The notes: generated from the sequence alone by a model not told the origin. Shown: positions 18,146 to 27,444, counted from the first letter of the stretch. The stretch: DNA of 64,000 nucleotides from Prevotellaceae bacterium UBA6417 (GCA_002439755.1 DJPH01000044.1:12372-76371), one strand, 5' to 3'. Numbers and translations are program-made.

Positions 18146-18821
18146 CCTCTTCGTTCGGATTGTCGGTGTCGGCTTTTGCCGGTTTTTGCGTGAGCTTGTC
18201 GAAATAAAAGGAAAACGTTCTGCGGTAAAAGACTACCAGCACAAAGCCACCGCATGAGATGGCAGCATCGGCAAGATTGAAGATGGGTGCAAAGAATATG
18301 AAGCGTTGTCCGCCTTTCAAGGGTACCCATTCGGGCAAAATGGTGTCTATTAAAGGAAAATAGAACATATCGACGACTTTTCCGCCGCAAAAATTTCCGT
18401 AACCCTCACCGAATGGCACAAACGATGCAACGGAATATTCCGTACTCTCTGAGAAAATGAGACCGTAGAACAGGTTGTCGAATATATTGCCTGCCGCACC
18501 GGCCGTAATGAGCGACAAACAGATGATGAAACCGATGGGCGCGCGCTTTGTAATGACTTTTGCAAGTCCGTAGCTTAACAGACTCACGGCTATTATGCGG
18601 AACCCGCACAGCAAATAGGTGCCGATGAAATCCATGCCGAACGCCATCCCTTTGTTTTCAGTGAAATACAGTTGCGCCCACGTTCCGCAAAGCATTATGG
18701 CGCTGTGCAGCGTCATACCGGTCTTGACCAGAATTTTTATAAGCTGGTCGCAAAACAAGACAAGGATTACAACGCTGGCGGCTATAATCCTTTTTCTTTG
18801 TATGTCCTTTTGAATTGTCAC
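18135..18821 (-). CDS. lspA: Lipoprotein signal peptidase (signal peptidase II)
   Basis: A 228-residue four-helix membrane aspartyl protease that cleaves the signal peptide of prolipoproteins after lipid attachment. Family motifs are in order: Asp25 in VLFCDQLIK, FTENKGMAFG (54-62), GAAGNIFDN with catalytic Asp115, VVDMFYF, and FNLADAAIS with catalytic Asp185. It is longer than the E. coli enzyme because of an inserted loop (about 122-148) and an acidic C-terminal tail, both frequent in Bacteroidetes. It follows the DksA-like gene by 6 bases. Confidence 0.95.
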   Translation of the reverse strand: MTIQKDIQRKRIIAASVVILVLFCDQLIKILVKTGMTLHSAIMLCGTWAQLYFTENKGMAFGMDFIGTYLLCGFRIIAVSLLSYGLAKVITKRAPIGFIICLSLITAGAAGNIFDNLFYGLIFSESTEYSVASFVPFGEGYGNFCGGKVVDMFYFPLIDTILPEWVPLKGGQRFIFFAPIFNLADAAISCGGFVLVVFYRRTFSFYFDKLTQKPAKADTDNPNEEDAK

Positions 18822-18827
18822 AAAAAA

Positions 18828-19214
18828 TCAGTCTTTACGGTTCTTTTGCAATTTCGGTTCGATGCTCAGCGTGGCATGAGGAACGGCACGCAGCCTTTCT
18901 TTGGGAATAAGCTTGCCTGTGATGCGGCAAATGCCGTAAGTCTTGTTCTCGATGCGTATCAGGGCAGCTTGAAGGTTGTTGATGTATTTCTGCTGCCTTG
19001 CCGCCAGGGCCGATATCTCCTCTTTTGCCTGCGTACTGAATCCTTCTTCCATCACTTTATAGGTTGGAGAGGTGTCTTCCACAGAGTTTCCGTCGCGGTT
19101 CATCAGCGTAGTGATCAGCTGATTGTAGTCGGCTTTTGCAAGCTCAAGCTTTTTAAGGATGAGGTCCTTGAATTCCGACAATTCTTCATCGCTGTAGCGT
19201 GTCTTTTCTGCCAT
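18828..19214 (-). CDS. TraR/DksA-family protein with degenerate zinc finger
   Basis: A 128-residue protein with the DksA layout: a helical N-terminal coiled coil (about 8-85) and a C-terminal zinc-finger-like region (YGICRITGKLIPKERL). DksA binds the RNA polymerase secondary channel and works with ppGpp. Only one cysteine remains in the finger region (Cys at about 95), so zinc binding of the C4 type is not possible. Bacteroidetes members often show this. It sits between ileS (15 bases) and lspA (6 bases), a conserved order in the phylum. Confidence 0.85.
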   Translation of the reverse strand: MAEKTRYSDEELSEFKDLILKKLELAKADYNQLITTLMNRDGNSVEDTSPTYKVMEEGFSTQAKEEISALAARQQKYINNLQAALIRIENKTYGICRITGKLIPKERLRAVPHATLSIEPKLQKNRKD

Positions 19215-19229
19215 TGTTGTTACCGTGTG

Positions 19230-22200
19230 TTAAAGTTTTTCTATCAGAACGTTCAGTGCGAAATCCTCAAAGTCCAATTGTGTTCCGTTTACGCTTGGTG
19301 CCCAGTCCAATTTGTCGCATAGAACCTGGCTGCAAATGTAGTTTTTGAATTGTTCGACCGCTTCTTTGATTTCCGGCTTGTCCTCTATCGTCATATGAAT
19401 GTGATCTGTGATTTCAAAACCTGAATCCTTGCGGTATGTCTGGATGCGTTTCACGAATTCGCGTGCGATTCCTTCGCGTTTCAGGTCATCGGTGATTTCG
19501 AGGTCGAGAGCAACTGTCAGGGCGCCGTCATTGGCTACGCTCCAGCCCGGTATATCCTGATTGATGATTTCCACTTCTTCGCGCAGGAGCTCTATGGGAG
19601 CGGCATTCTCTATGGGAAGTTGAAGGGAGCCGTTGCGTTCCAATTCGGCAATCTCTTCTTGTGTCATTGAGTTGACTGCTTTTGCCACTTGGCTCATCAG
19701 CTTTCCGTATTTTTTGCCCATTATGCGGAAATTGCACTTGATGGTTTTTTGCAGCTTGATGGAGTCGACAAAACGGATTTCCTTGACATTTACTTCGCTT
19801 GCTATCAGCCGTTCTACTTTCTCGATTTGTTCTTTTTCTTGCTGGTCTGCCACCGGAAGCATGATGCACTGCAGCGGCTGACGAACGATTATTTCGTGTT
19901 TTTTGCGCAGCGAAAGTACCATTGAAGTGATTTTCTGCGCCATTGTCATGCGATGTTCCAGCTCGTGGTCGATGAGGTCTTCGTCGCAGACCGGAAAGTC
20001 TGCCATATGCACGCTTTGCGGTTTTCCGTTGTTGGCTGTTGCTGTCAAATCCAGGTAGAGCTGTTCTGCATAGAAGGGTGCCAAGGGTGCCATCAGGCGT
20101 GCCACTGTTTCCAGACAGGTATACAGACATTGATAGGCGCTCAGCTTGTCTTTCGACATGCCGTTGCCCCAGAAACGTTTGCGGTTGAGGCGCACAAACC
20201 AATTGGACAAGTCGTTGATAACAAAGTCTTCTATCAACCGCCCGGCTTTTGTCAGGTCATAGTCTTCGTACCTGTCGGTAACTTCTTTGATCAAGGAGTG
20301 AAGGTCCGAGAGTACCCAGCGATCTATTTCGGGACGTTCGGCCGTGGCAACTTGCGGCTGCCTGTTGTCAAAGTCATCCACGTTTGCATACATGGCCAGG
20401 AATGAATAGGTCTGGTAGAGTTTTCCGAAGAAAGTGCGTGCCACGTCTTTTACGCCTTTCACATCGAAGCGCAGATTGTCCCAGGGCGAAGAGTTCGTGA
20501 TCATGTACCAGCGTACAGGGTCGGAGCCGAAAGTTTCTATTGTTTCAAACGGATTTACGGCGTTTCCCAGTCGTTTGCTCATCTTGCTGCCGTCGGCTGC
20601 AAGCACAAGGCCATTGCTTATTACGGCTTTGAATGCAACGCTGTCGAATATCATGCTGGCCAGTGCGTGCAGGGTGAAAAACCATCCGCGTGTCTGGTCA
20701 ACTCCTTCTGCAATGAAGTCGGCGGGAAAGAACTCTTTTTTGTCTATGAGATCCTTGTTTTCAAAAGGATAGTGGAGCTGTGCATAGGGCATCGAGCCTG
20801 AATCGAACCATACGTCTATCAGGTCGGTTTCGCGCCTCATGGGTTTGCCGCTTTCCGACACCAGGATGATTTGGTCCACGTAGGGGCGGTGCAGGTCTAT
20901 TTTGTGGTAGTTGTCAGCTGCGTAGTTGCCCGGAACGAAGCCTTTTTCTTTCAGGGGATTCTCTTTCATGAATCCGGCTTTCACGCTTTTTTCTATTTCG
21001 TCAAACAGTTCCTGTATGCTTCCGATGCATTTTTCCTCGCCGTTTTCGCTGCGCCATATCGGCAGCGGCGTTCCCCAGTAGCGGCTGCGGCTCAGGTTCC
21101 AGTCGTTCAGGTTTTCAAGCCATTTTCCGAACCTTCCTGTTCCTGTCGATTCGGGTTTCCACCGGATGGTCTTGTTCAGTTCCATCATACGCTCCTTGCA
21201 GGCGCTGCTACGGATAAACCAGCTGTCGAGCGGATAGTATAATATAGGTTTGTCGGTGCGCCAGCAGTGGGGATAGTTGTGTATGTGTTTTTCTATTTTC
21301 CATGCCGTTCCCGCTTGTTTCATTTCCATGCATATCACGATGTTCAGGTCTTCGGCTTTTGCTGCGGCCTTTTCATCGTATACATTGTTTTGGTTGAACT
21401 TGGGGTCGTATGCGTTTTTCACGTAGTTGCCTGCGTGTCCGGCATAGGCTGCTGTGTCCATGCAGTGCTTTACGAATTGCTCGTCGAGTTCTTCGGTAAC
21501 GTAATATTTGCCTTGCAGATCTACCATGGGGCGTGTTTCGCCTTTTTTGTTCATCAGGTAGAGCGAGGGTATTTTGGCGGCTTTGGCCACAAAGGCGTCG
21601 TCGGCACCGAATGTGGGTGCTATGTGCACGATGCCCGTACCGTCTTCGGTTGTTACGTAGTCGCCGCCGATTACGCGGAAGGCGGCATCGGCCATTTCAA
21701 CGTAGGTATCTTTTCCGTTTTCGCCGGTGAAGGTTTTTTCGGGGTGCTCCGTGGCATATTCGGTTACAAATGCGGGTGCGTTTTTGCCGGTTTTCATGCA
21801 CGGTTTGATCCATGGCATGAGCTGTTCATACTTCATGCCTACCAGGTCTTCTCCCTTGTAGCGGCCTACGATGCGGTAGGGCACTGTTTTGTCGCCGTGT
21901 TGGTAGTCGTCCATGGCCTTTTCCGCTCCTTCGGCATTGAGATAGCTGTTCAGGCGGCTTTCTGCCATGACCACCGAAATCTTTTCGTCGGTATAGGGAT
22001 TGTATGTCTGCACGCACACATAGTCTATTTTCGGACCCACACAGAGTGCCGTGTTGGATGGCAGCGTCCAGGGTGTGGTTGTCCATGCCGCGAAGCAGGG
22101 CGTGCCCCACTCTGCCATTTCCGGGCGTGGGTCTTTAATTTTGAACAGGGCCGTCACCACGGTGTCTTTCACGTCGCGGTAGCATCCGGGCTGGTTCAGC

Positions 22201-22784
22201 TCGTGCGAGCTCAGTCCTGTTCCTGCTGCCGGTGAGTAGGGCTGTATGGTATATCCCTTGTAGAGCAGTCCTTTCTTGTAGAGTTCTTTCAGGAGCCACC
22301 ACAGGGTTTCGATGTAGCTGTTTTCGTAGGTAATGTATGGGTGATCCAAGTCGACCCAATAGCCCATCTTTTCGCTTAGGTCGCGCCATTCTTTGGTATA
22401 TTTCATTACGTCTTCGCGACAATGGCGGTTGTAGTCTTCAACGCTGATGGTCTTTCCGATATTGTCCTTGGTGATGCCGAGTTCTTTCTCTACGCTCAGT
22501 TCCACGGGCAGTCCGTGTGTGTCCCATCCGGCTTTGCGCGGCACGTAGTAACCTCTCATCGACTTGTAGCGCAGCACGGTGTCTTTGATGGTGCGTGCCA
22601 GTACGTGATGGATGCCCGGGTGTCCGTTGGCCGATGGCGGGCCTTCAAAGAAGACAAATGTGGGGTGTCCTTTTCTGTTTTCTAAACTTTTGTGGAATAT
22701 GTCTTTGTCTGTCCATGCTTTCAGTATTTCTTGATTTACTTTGGACAGATCAAAACCGGAATGTTCTGGAAATTTGCGATTCAT
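19230..22784 (-). CDS. ileS: Isoleucyl-tRNA synthetase
   Basis: An 1184-residue class I synthetase that charges tRNA-Ile. The HIGH-type motif is GHPGIHH (54-60) after GPPSAN, and KMSKR is at 734-738. The long editing domain lies between them. Length and sequence match the longer IleS type (eukaryotic-like, about 1050-1200 residues) found in Bacteroidetes and often associated with mupirocin tolerance. That resistance link is family knowledge and is not shown here. It is the first gene of a nine-gene minus-strand block and has a good promoter match 24 bases upstream. Confidence 0.97.
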   Translation of the reverse strand: MNRKFPEHSGFDLSKVNQEILKAWTDKDIFHKSLENRKGHPTFVFFEGPPSANGHPGIHHVLARTIKDTVLRYKSMRGYYVPRKAGWDTHGLPVELSVEKELGITKDNIGKTISVEDYNRHCREDVMKYTKEWRDLSEKMGYWVDLDHPYITYENSYIETLWWLLKELYKKGLLYKGYTIQPYSPAAGTGLSSHELNQPGCYRDVKDTVVTALFKIKDPRPEMAEWGTPCFAAWTTTPWTLPSNTALCVGPKIDYVCVQTYNPYTDEKISVVMAESRLNSYLNAEGAEKAMDDYQHGDKTVPYRIVGRYKGEDLVGMKYEQLMPWIKPCMKTGKNAPAFVTEYATEHPEKTFTGENGKDTYVEMADAAFRVIGGDYVTTEDGTGIVHIAPTFGADDAFVAKAAKIPSLYLMNKKGETRPMVDLQGKYYVTEELDEQFVKHCMDTAAYAGHAGNYVKNAYDPKFNQNNVYDEKAAAKAEDLNIVICMEMKQAGTAWKIEKHIHNYPHCWRTDKPILYYPLDSWFIRSSACKERMMELNKTIRWKPESTGTGRFGKWLENLNDWNLSRSRYWGTPLPIWRSENGEEKCIGSIQELFDEIEKSVKAGFMKENPLKEKGFVPGNYAADNYHKIDLHRPYVDQIILVSESGKPMRRETDLIDVWFDSGSMPYAQLHYPFENKDLIDKKEFFPADFIAEGVDQTRGWFFTLHALASMIFDSVAFKAVISNGLVLAADGSKMSKRLGNAVNPFETIETFGSDPVRWYMITNSSPWDNLRFDVKGVKDVARTFFGKLYQTYSFLAMYANVDDFDNRQPQVATAERPEIDRWVLSDLHSLIKEVTDRYEDYDLTKAGRLIEDFVINDLSNWFVRLNRKRFWGNGMSKDKLSAYQCLYTCLETVARLMAPLAPFYAEQLYLDLTATANNGKPQSVHMADFPVCDEDLIDHELEHRMTMAQKITSMVLSLRKKHEIIVRQPLQCIMLPVADQQEKEQIEKVERLIASEVNVKEIRFVDSIKLQKTIKCNFRIMGKKYGKLMSQVAKAVNSMTQEEIAELERNGSLQLPIENAAPIELLREEVEIINQDIPGWSVANDGALTVALDLEITDDLKREGIAREFVKRIQTYRKDSGFEITDHIHMTIEDKPEIKEAVEQFKNYICSQVLCDKLDWAPSVNGTQLDFEDFALNVLIEKL

Positions 22785-22807
22785 TGTTGCGCTATGAAAT
22801 TTGCCTG

Positions 22808-22836
22808 CAAATTTAAGAAATAATCTGCATTTTCAA
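22808..22836 (-). promoter_or_regulatory. Promoter for the ileS block
   Basis: On the minus strand TTG (22836-22834) is followed after 18 bases by TAAATTTG (22815-22808), a good fit to the Bacteroidetes consensus. The transcript would start near 22801, about 17 bases before the ileS ATG. Confidence 0.65.
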
Positions 22837-22870
22837 GCAGGTAAGACCTTTAAAGTCTTTGTGCTTTATG

Positions 22871-22910
22871 AAAAAAAGAGTGCCGCAACAGCTGTTTCCT
22901 GCCTTTGCGG
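22871..22910 (-). terminator. Terminator after the MFS transporter gene
   Basis: On the minus strand a 6-bp GC-rich stem (CCGCAA with TTGCGG) with a 16-base loop is followed a few bases later by seven T. It lies 10 bases past the MFS stop. Confidence 0.65.
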
Positions 22911-22920
22911 AGCCTGTGTC

Positions 22921-24072
22921 TTACACTTCGCGAAATTTGAAGTCGCGTCCGCCCTGTTTCTTGAACCATCGGTGGGTCACCAGCAGGTAGAAGGCCAGTG
23001 CCGCTGCCGAGAGAATCAATGCCAGCAGGGTTGTGTCGGCTTTTGTGCCGGCCAGAAAGAATCCGATGCACATTCCACTGCACGATGTCAGCACATAGGT
23101 TTGTTGCAGGGTGCCTCTCTGGCAGTGGTTGGACAGTTTCAGAAAGTACAGCAGGAACCGCGATACCGTCCATCCTATTCCTGCTCCCAGCATGAAGAAA
23201 GCCACATACAGAATGCGTGTTTCATACTGCATCATCAGAAGGGCCATGGAGGCCATTATGAGCAGGAGTCCCGCAACGGCGTCGGCCCGTTCGTCGGCCG
23301 ATTCGAAAAAGTTGCGATGAACGATATAGGCTGCCAGCAGTCCCAGGGCCGCCATGCCCAGGCAGGCCGGCGGTATCAGGCTTCCCAGCAGCATGCCTTC
23401 GACTATGGCCACGGGCAGCAGGTTGAGCACGAGCACCCATGCCTGAGGCTGCCAAAAGCGGTCAAGCGAGAGCAGCGGCACCCGGTTGGGGGCGCGAAAG
23501 GGCACTTTCAGGCTTATGAAAGGCAGCATGCCGGCTATCACTGCACAAGACGAAGCCTGAAGCAGATAGGCTGACGTGTGGCCGCGCAAGAGCCACCATG
23601 CCGCTATGAGGCCGAGCGGCAGACTGAGCCGCCCGAACCACAGAAAATGGTAGTCGGTCTGTGTGCGGCGCTGCGAACACGACAAATCGTTAATCAGCGT
23701 GCCGCCCAACGACATCTCGAACACGCCGAAGCACATGCCTTCAAGCAGCCGTATGGCGGCCAGCTGCCACAGTGTTGCGGCTTCGGCCAGTGCCGGTCCT
23801 GCCAGGGCCAGCCCCGTTATGGCGCAAAGGCATACCCGCTTGCGCCTGAAAGCGTCGACGAGGTAGGCATTGAAAGGTCCCGGCACAAACATGCCGATGC
23901 AAAACACTGCTCCGCAGAAACAGGTGCTTGTCAGGGTCTCGCCGTTTTCGCCCGACCATGCACGGAACATGGGAAAGCGCATGAAAACGGCCAGTGTAAT
24001 GAAAAAATGGGTGAAGCACATCTTGCAGTATTCTGCGTTCCAGAAAGTGTCGGGCTTCTTTATGTCTTCCAT
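22921..24072 (-). CDS. Major facilitator superfamily transporter
   Basis: A 383-residue polytopic membrane protein with 11 or 12 hydrophobic segments and the MFS loop 2-3 pattern (VDAFRRKRVCL, residues about 73-83). No signature identifies the substrate. It lies 96 bases downstream of panB on the same strand and upstream of a terminator, so it may be cotranscribed with HAD-panB. A pantothenate-pathway link is only positional. Confidence 0.8.
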   Translation of the reverse strand: MEDIKKPDTFWNAEYCKMCFTHFFITLAVFMRFPMFRAWSGENGETLTSTCFCGAVFCIGMFVPGPFNAYLVDAFRRKRVCLCAITGLALAGPALAEAATLWQLAAIRLLEGMCFGVFEMSLGGTLINDLSCSQRRTQTDYHFLWFGRLSLPLGLIAAWWLLRGHTSAYLLQASSCAVIAGMLPFISLKVPFRAPNRVPLLSLDRFWQPQAWVLVLNLLPVAIVEGMLLGSLIPPACLGMAALGLLAAYIVHRNFFESADERADAVAGLLLIMASMALLMMQYETRILYVAFFMLGAGIGWTVSRFLLYFLKLSNHCQRGTLQQTYVLTSCSGMCIGFFLAGTKADTTLLALILSAAALAFYLLVTHRWFKKQGGRDFKFREV

Positions 24073-24168
24073 CGTGTCTTTGAAATAAATACGGAGTTGC
24101 CGCCTGCCGGGTAGCGTGCCGTTCGGGCGGCTCGATGTCTGTTATGGTTGCGTTTTTGCCGCTGTGCT

Positions 24169-24990
24169 TCAGTAGGCTTCGTCCTTACCGGGAAAATCCA
24201 CGTTTTTCACGTCGCTGATATATTGCCCCACGGCGTTGTGTATCACGTCGGCCAGATTGGCATAGCGTCTCAGGAATTTGGGCGAGAAGCTCTGGTCCAT
24301 GCCCAGCATGTCGTTGACAACGAGCACCTGCCCGTCCACTCCGCTGCCGGCTCCTATGCCGATGACGGGGGCTGCCACTTCTTTTGCCACGCATTCGGCC
24401 AGCCGGGCCGGAATCTTTTCCAAAACGATGGCACAGCATCCTGCCTCGTCGAGCATGCGTGCATCGTTGATGAGCTTGGCCGCTTCGGCTTCTTCGCGTG
24501 CCCTGACGCTGAATGTTCCAAACTTGTTGATGCTTTGCGGTGTCAACCCGAGATGACCCATTACGGGAATCCCCGCTGCAAGAATCTTTTTAACGGTTTC
24601 TATGATCTCTTCGCCTCCTTCGAGCTTCACACAGTCGCAACCGGTCTCCTGCATGATGCGGATGGCGTTGCGCACGCCTTCGGTACTGTTGACCTGATAG
24701 GTGCCGAACGGCATGTCGCACACCACAAAGGCGCGTCTCACCGCTCTGGCCACCGAGCGTGCGTAGATTATCATCTCATCCAGCGTGATGGGCAGCGTCG
24801 TAGGGTTGCCTTCCATCACATTCGATGCCGAATCGCCTATCAATACGGCGTCGATGCCGGCCTCGTCTACCAGCCGCCCCATGGTATAGTCATATGAGGT
24901 GAGCATGGCTATTTTCTTGCCTTGCTTTTTCATTTCGCGCAGGCGTTGGGTGGTCACCTTGCGTGTGTCGTCTACTAAATATCCGCTCAT
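24169..24990 (-). CDS. panB: 3-methyl-2-oxobutanoate hydroxymethyltransferase
   Basis: A 273-residue ketopantoate hydroxymethyltransferase, the first step of pantothenate (coenzyme A) synthesis, using 5,10-methylene-tetrahydrofolate. The start at 24990 (MSGYLVDDTRK) is chosen because the 78 extra residues of the longer frame are unrelated and overlap the HAD gene. Motifs: MLTSYDYTMGRLVDEAG near the N-terminus, LIGDSASNV with the metal-binding Asp, MGHLGLTPQS, CCAIVLEKIP with the catalytic Glu, and IGIGAGSGVDGQVLV. Length is normal. It starts 53 bases after the HAD gene. Confidence 0.96.
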   Translation of the reverse strand: MSGYLVDDTRKVTTQRLREMKKQGKKIAMLTSYDYTMGRLVDEAGIDAVLIGDSASNVMEGNPTTLPITLDEMIIYARSVARAVRRAFVVCDMPFGTYQVNSTEGVRNAIRIMQETGCDCVKLEGGEEIIETVKKILAAGIPVMGHLGLTPQSINKFGTFSVRAREEAEAAKLINDARMLDEAGCCAIVLEKIPARLAECVAKEVAAPVIGIGAGSGVDGQVLVVNDMLGMDQSFSPKFLRRYANLADVIHNAVGQYISDVKNVDFPGKDEAY

Positions 24991-25043
24991 GTCGGTATTA
25001 TTTAAAGGGTTGAATGCTATGTGGAAACGGTTGTTTGTTGAAG

Positions 25044-25706
25044 TTATTGTTGGTCGAGTACGGCTTTGAAGTCCTTCATGCCGAATCCTGTGAAGTTGTC
25101 TATGCAGATGTCGGCCTTGCGTGCCACTTCGCTGCGCGGCAAGGTGGTGGCCAGCCCCACGACTTTCATGCCTGCGCGGCGACCGGCTTCGAGTCCGTTG
25201 CGCGAGTCCTCGAACACCACGCACCTACTTATTGGTACACCGACAGCGGCAGCCGCTTTCAGGTAGCCGTCGGGCGACGGTTTTGATTCGCTGAAATCTT
25301 CAGCGGTGAGCACGCGGTCGAATTGTGAGTTGAAATGGGGATGTGCCTTTTCCAGATTCTTCATTTTGTTGCGGTCGGAACTGGTCACGACGGCCGTTTT
25401 GACGCCATGCTTATGCAGCTCGTCCAGAAAGGTTTCAAAGCCGGGAATGTAGTCATACTTCATGTTTTCTTCCCACCTCTCCAGCTTTGCCGTCACTTCG
25501 GAAGCCGCCTGTTTGTCGTCATCGAAATAGTCTTTCAGGATTTGCACCAGTGTGCGTCCTTTGATGCCGGCCGGAAATTCGGGGCAGTCGGGAAGATATT
25601 CCTTCCCTATTTTGCTCCAGAACTTACTGTATTGGGTCTCTGTGTCAACGATGACCCCATCAAGGTCGAATAAGGCCGCCAAAGCCTCTTTGTCTGTATT
25701 GTCCAT
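25044..25706 (-). CDS. HAD-superfamily hydrolase (phosphoglycolate/beta-phosphoglucomutase-like)
   Basis: A 220-residue HAD-IA phosphatase. Motif I is FDLDGVIVDTE with nucleophile Asp14 and Asp16, motif II is VTSSDRNK, the motif III Lys is in SESKPSPDGY, and motif IV is VVFEDSRNG. The helical cap (about 20-90) is of the type seen in beta-phosphoglucomutase and phosphoglycolate phosphatase. The substrate cannot be deduced. It is the first gene of HAD-panB-MFS and has a near-ideal promoter upstream. Confidence 0.88.
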   Translation of the reverse strand: MDNTDKEALAALFDLDGVIVDTETQYSKFWSKIGKEYLPDCPEFPAGIKGRTLVQILKDYFDDDKQAASEVTAKLERWEENMKYDYIPGFETFLDELHKHGVKTAVVTSSDRNKMKNLEKAHPHFNSQFDRVLTAEDFSESKPSPDGYLKAAAAVGVPISRCVVFEDSRNGLEAGRRAGMKVVGLATTLPRSEVARKADICIDNFTGFGMKDFKAVLDQQ

Positions 25707-25743
25707 GACTCTCGAATTACAGCATAATTATGTTTTGCGACTG

Positions 25744-25775
25744 CAAAGTTAAGCCTTTTCCGTGAAATGGGCAAA
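25744..25775 (-). promoter_or_regulatory. Promoter for the HAD-panB-MFS unit
   Basis: On the minus strand TTTG (25775-25772), 20 bases, then TAACTTTG (25751-25744) matches the Bacteroidetes consensus exactly. The transcript would start near 25737, about 30 bases before the HAD ATG. Confidence 0.75.
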
Positions 25776-25980
25776 ATACGTCCCTGTTGTGTGGCGGTGC
25801 CGGCACGGACGCTGCGATTCTGATGCGCAAGGCTGCGATTTGAAAGCCGCAGGGACTCTTTTTGCCCCTTTGCGCCATGAATGGGCGATGTTTCATAAAT
25901 GGCTGTAAAATTGAGGTCTGTGTCCTTGTCTTAGCTTGGTTTCAGTAGGCGGTGATGCCTGTTTTACTACTTTTTGAGTA

Positions 25981-26011
25981 TTGCACGGATTGCCGGCGCG
26001 CAATAATTTTG
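25981..26011 (+). promoter_or_regulatory. Promoter for the barrel-imelysin-oxidoreductase unit
   Basis: TTG (25981-25983), 20 bases, then TAATTTTG (26004-26011). Start of transcription is expected near 26018, leaving a leader of about 48 bases before the ATG at 26066. Confidence 0.72.
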
Positions 26012-26065
26012 CACCGTGAAAAGAAGAGCCGCCCATGTGTGGCATTCGCTTGATAAATAAAAAAA

Positions 26066-27400
26066 ATGAGAATGATGAAGAAGAAAGGAAATCAGATTTT
26101 TAGAATAGTGTTGTCCCTGGTTTGCCTGCCTGTGTCGGTGGCTCTCACGAGCACATCGGCCACGGCGCAGGCCAAGGGAGATTCCACGCGCAGCGTGGTG
26201 AGCCGCCTTTCGGTGGGCGGTTATGGCGAAGTGGCCTTGTCGCGCAATTTCTATAGTGACAACCAATATCGCTACCGCTATCCCGACAAGTACAGGAACG
26301 ATCCGAGCAACGGCCGTTTCGACATACCTCATGCCGTGATCTATCTGAATTATGATTTCGGCAAAGGCTGGACCATGGGGTCCGAGATAGAGTTCGAGCA
26401 TACGGGAACGGGCAGTGCCATCGAGATTGAAGACGACGAAGGCGGCGAGTTTGAACACGAGATTGAAAAAGGCGGTGAAGTGGAACTGGAGCAGTTTTGG
26501 CTGCAAAAGTCTGTGATGCCGTCCTTGAACATACGTGTGGGCCACATTGTGGTGCCCGTGGGTCTCAACAACGCACACCATGAGCCGTTGAACTTTTTTA
26601 CGGTCTATCGCCCCGAGGGCGAAAACACCATTCTGCCCAGCACCTGGCACGACACCGGCATCAGCATCTGGGGCCTTGCCGGCGATTTTCGCTACGAAGT
26701 GCAGTGTGTGGCCGGCCTGAACGCCTTGATGTTCAGCCGCGACAAATGGATTAACGGCGGTGCAGGATCGGCCTTCGAGTTCAAGCCGGCCAACAAGTAC
26801 GGCTTTGCCGCACGCATCGACAATTACAGCATCGAGGGGCTCCGCCTGGGTCTGAGCGGCTATTTCGGACAGTCGTTCCACAACACCTATCCCAACGAGA
26901 TGGAAGGCGCCGGCAAGACCTACGACAAGGTGAAGGGCAACGTGCTGATAGGGTCGGTCGACATGACATTCAACCGCTTCAACTGGATTGTGAGGGGGCA
27001 GGCCGACTATGGCTTTATATCGGACACGCCGATGCTGAACAGTGCAAAAATCAATTCGCAGAAAACGTCTCCCTACAACAAGACCTACGTGGGCAAGAAT
27101 GCCGTTGCCATTGGTCTGGAAGCCGGCTATGACATATTTTCGCAGATAGCCTCGCTGAAAGAAGACGGCCGGAAACTCTACCTGTTTGGTCGCTACGAAT
27201 ACTATGACTCGTATATCAAGGAACATACGCAACCGTCGTTCGACTATACAGCCAAGAAACGCTGGGCAGTGGGCCTGAACTACTTCCCCATCCCGCAGAT
27301 TGCCGTAAAGGCCGACTATTCGATGCGCATGCTCAGGAAGCAATACAACAACGAGCCGTCGCTCAATATCGGCATAGCCTATCAGGGCTTTTTCCTTTAA
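26066..27400 (+). CDS. Outer-membrane beta-barrel, porin-like
   Basis: A 444-residue exported protein. The signal peptide (about 1-36) ends near SATAQA. The rest alternates short amphipathic strands and ends in aromatic-rich AYQGFFL, a typical barrel C-terminus with Phe near the end. Motifs such as LSVGGYGEVALSR and VRGQADYGF resemble phosphate-selective-porin/BBP2-type barrels found in Bacteroidetes. Residues about 124-150 are unusually acidic (EIEDDEGGEFEHEIEKGG), a possible surface cation-binding loop. It is the first gene of a unit with imelysin and a di-heme oxidoreductase, so a role in iron or metal uptake is likely but unproved. Confidence 0.78.
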   Translation: MRMMKKKGNQIFRIVLSLVCLPVSVALTSTSATAQAKGDSTRSVVSRLSVGGYGEVALSRNFYSDNQYRYRYPDKYRNDPSNGRFDIPHAVIYLNYDFGKGWTMGSEIEFEHTGTGSAIEIEDDEGGEFEHEIEKGGEVELEQFWLQKSVMPSLNIRVGHIVVPVGLNNAHHEPLNFFTVYRPEGENTILPSTWHDTGISIWGLAGDFRYEVQCVAGLNALMFSRDKWINGGAGSAFEFKPANKYGFAARIDNYSIEGLRLGLSGYFGQSFHNTYPNEMEGAGKTYDKVKGNVLIGSVDMTFNRFNWIVRGQADYGFISDTPMLNSAKINSQKTSPYNKTYVGKNAVAIGLEAGYDIFSQIASLKEDGRKLYLFGRYEYYDSYIKEHTQPSFDYTAKKRWAVGLNYFPIPQIAVKADYSMRMLRKQYNNEPSLNIGIAYQGFFL

Positions 27401-27444
27401 GCCGGAGATGATACACATTAACCTAAAATAAAACAACTGATAAC

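Larger units (their letters stand above)
25707..26065 (+). other. Intergenic region between divergent transcription units
   Basis: This 359-base gap separates the minus-strand HAD unit from the plus-strand barrel/imelysin unit. It holds a strong promoter match for each side (25744-25775 minus, 25981-26011 plus). The middle is GC-rich with a twice-repeated CTGCGATT near 25813 and 25833. I see no gene or RNA in it. Confidence 0.7.

Noticed and set aside
21267..22235. A 322-codon plus-strand frame inside ileS
   Set aside because: It is antisense to the conserved catalytic and editing parts of ileS and is unusually rich in Val, Phe, His and Cys, typical of a shadow frame.
25967..27436. A 489-codon minus-strand frame covering the whole porin-like gene
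   Set aside because: It mirrors the barrel gene on the other strand, has no family-like motifs, and the plus-strand frame has a signal peptide and barrel features. Similar long antisense frames occur opposite dnaG, imelysin, ileS and ccsBA, an effect of codon bias.
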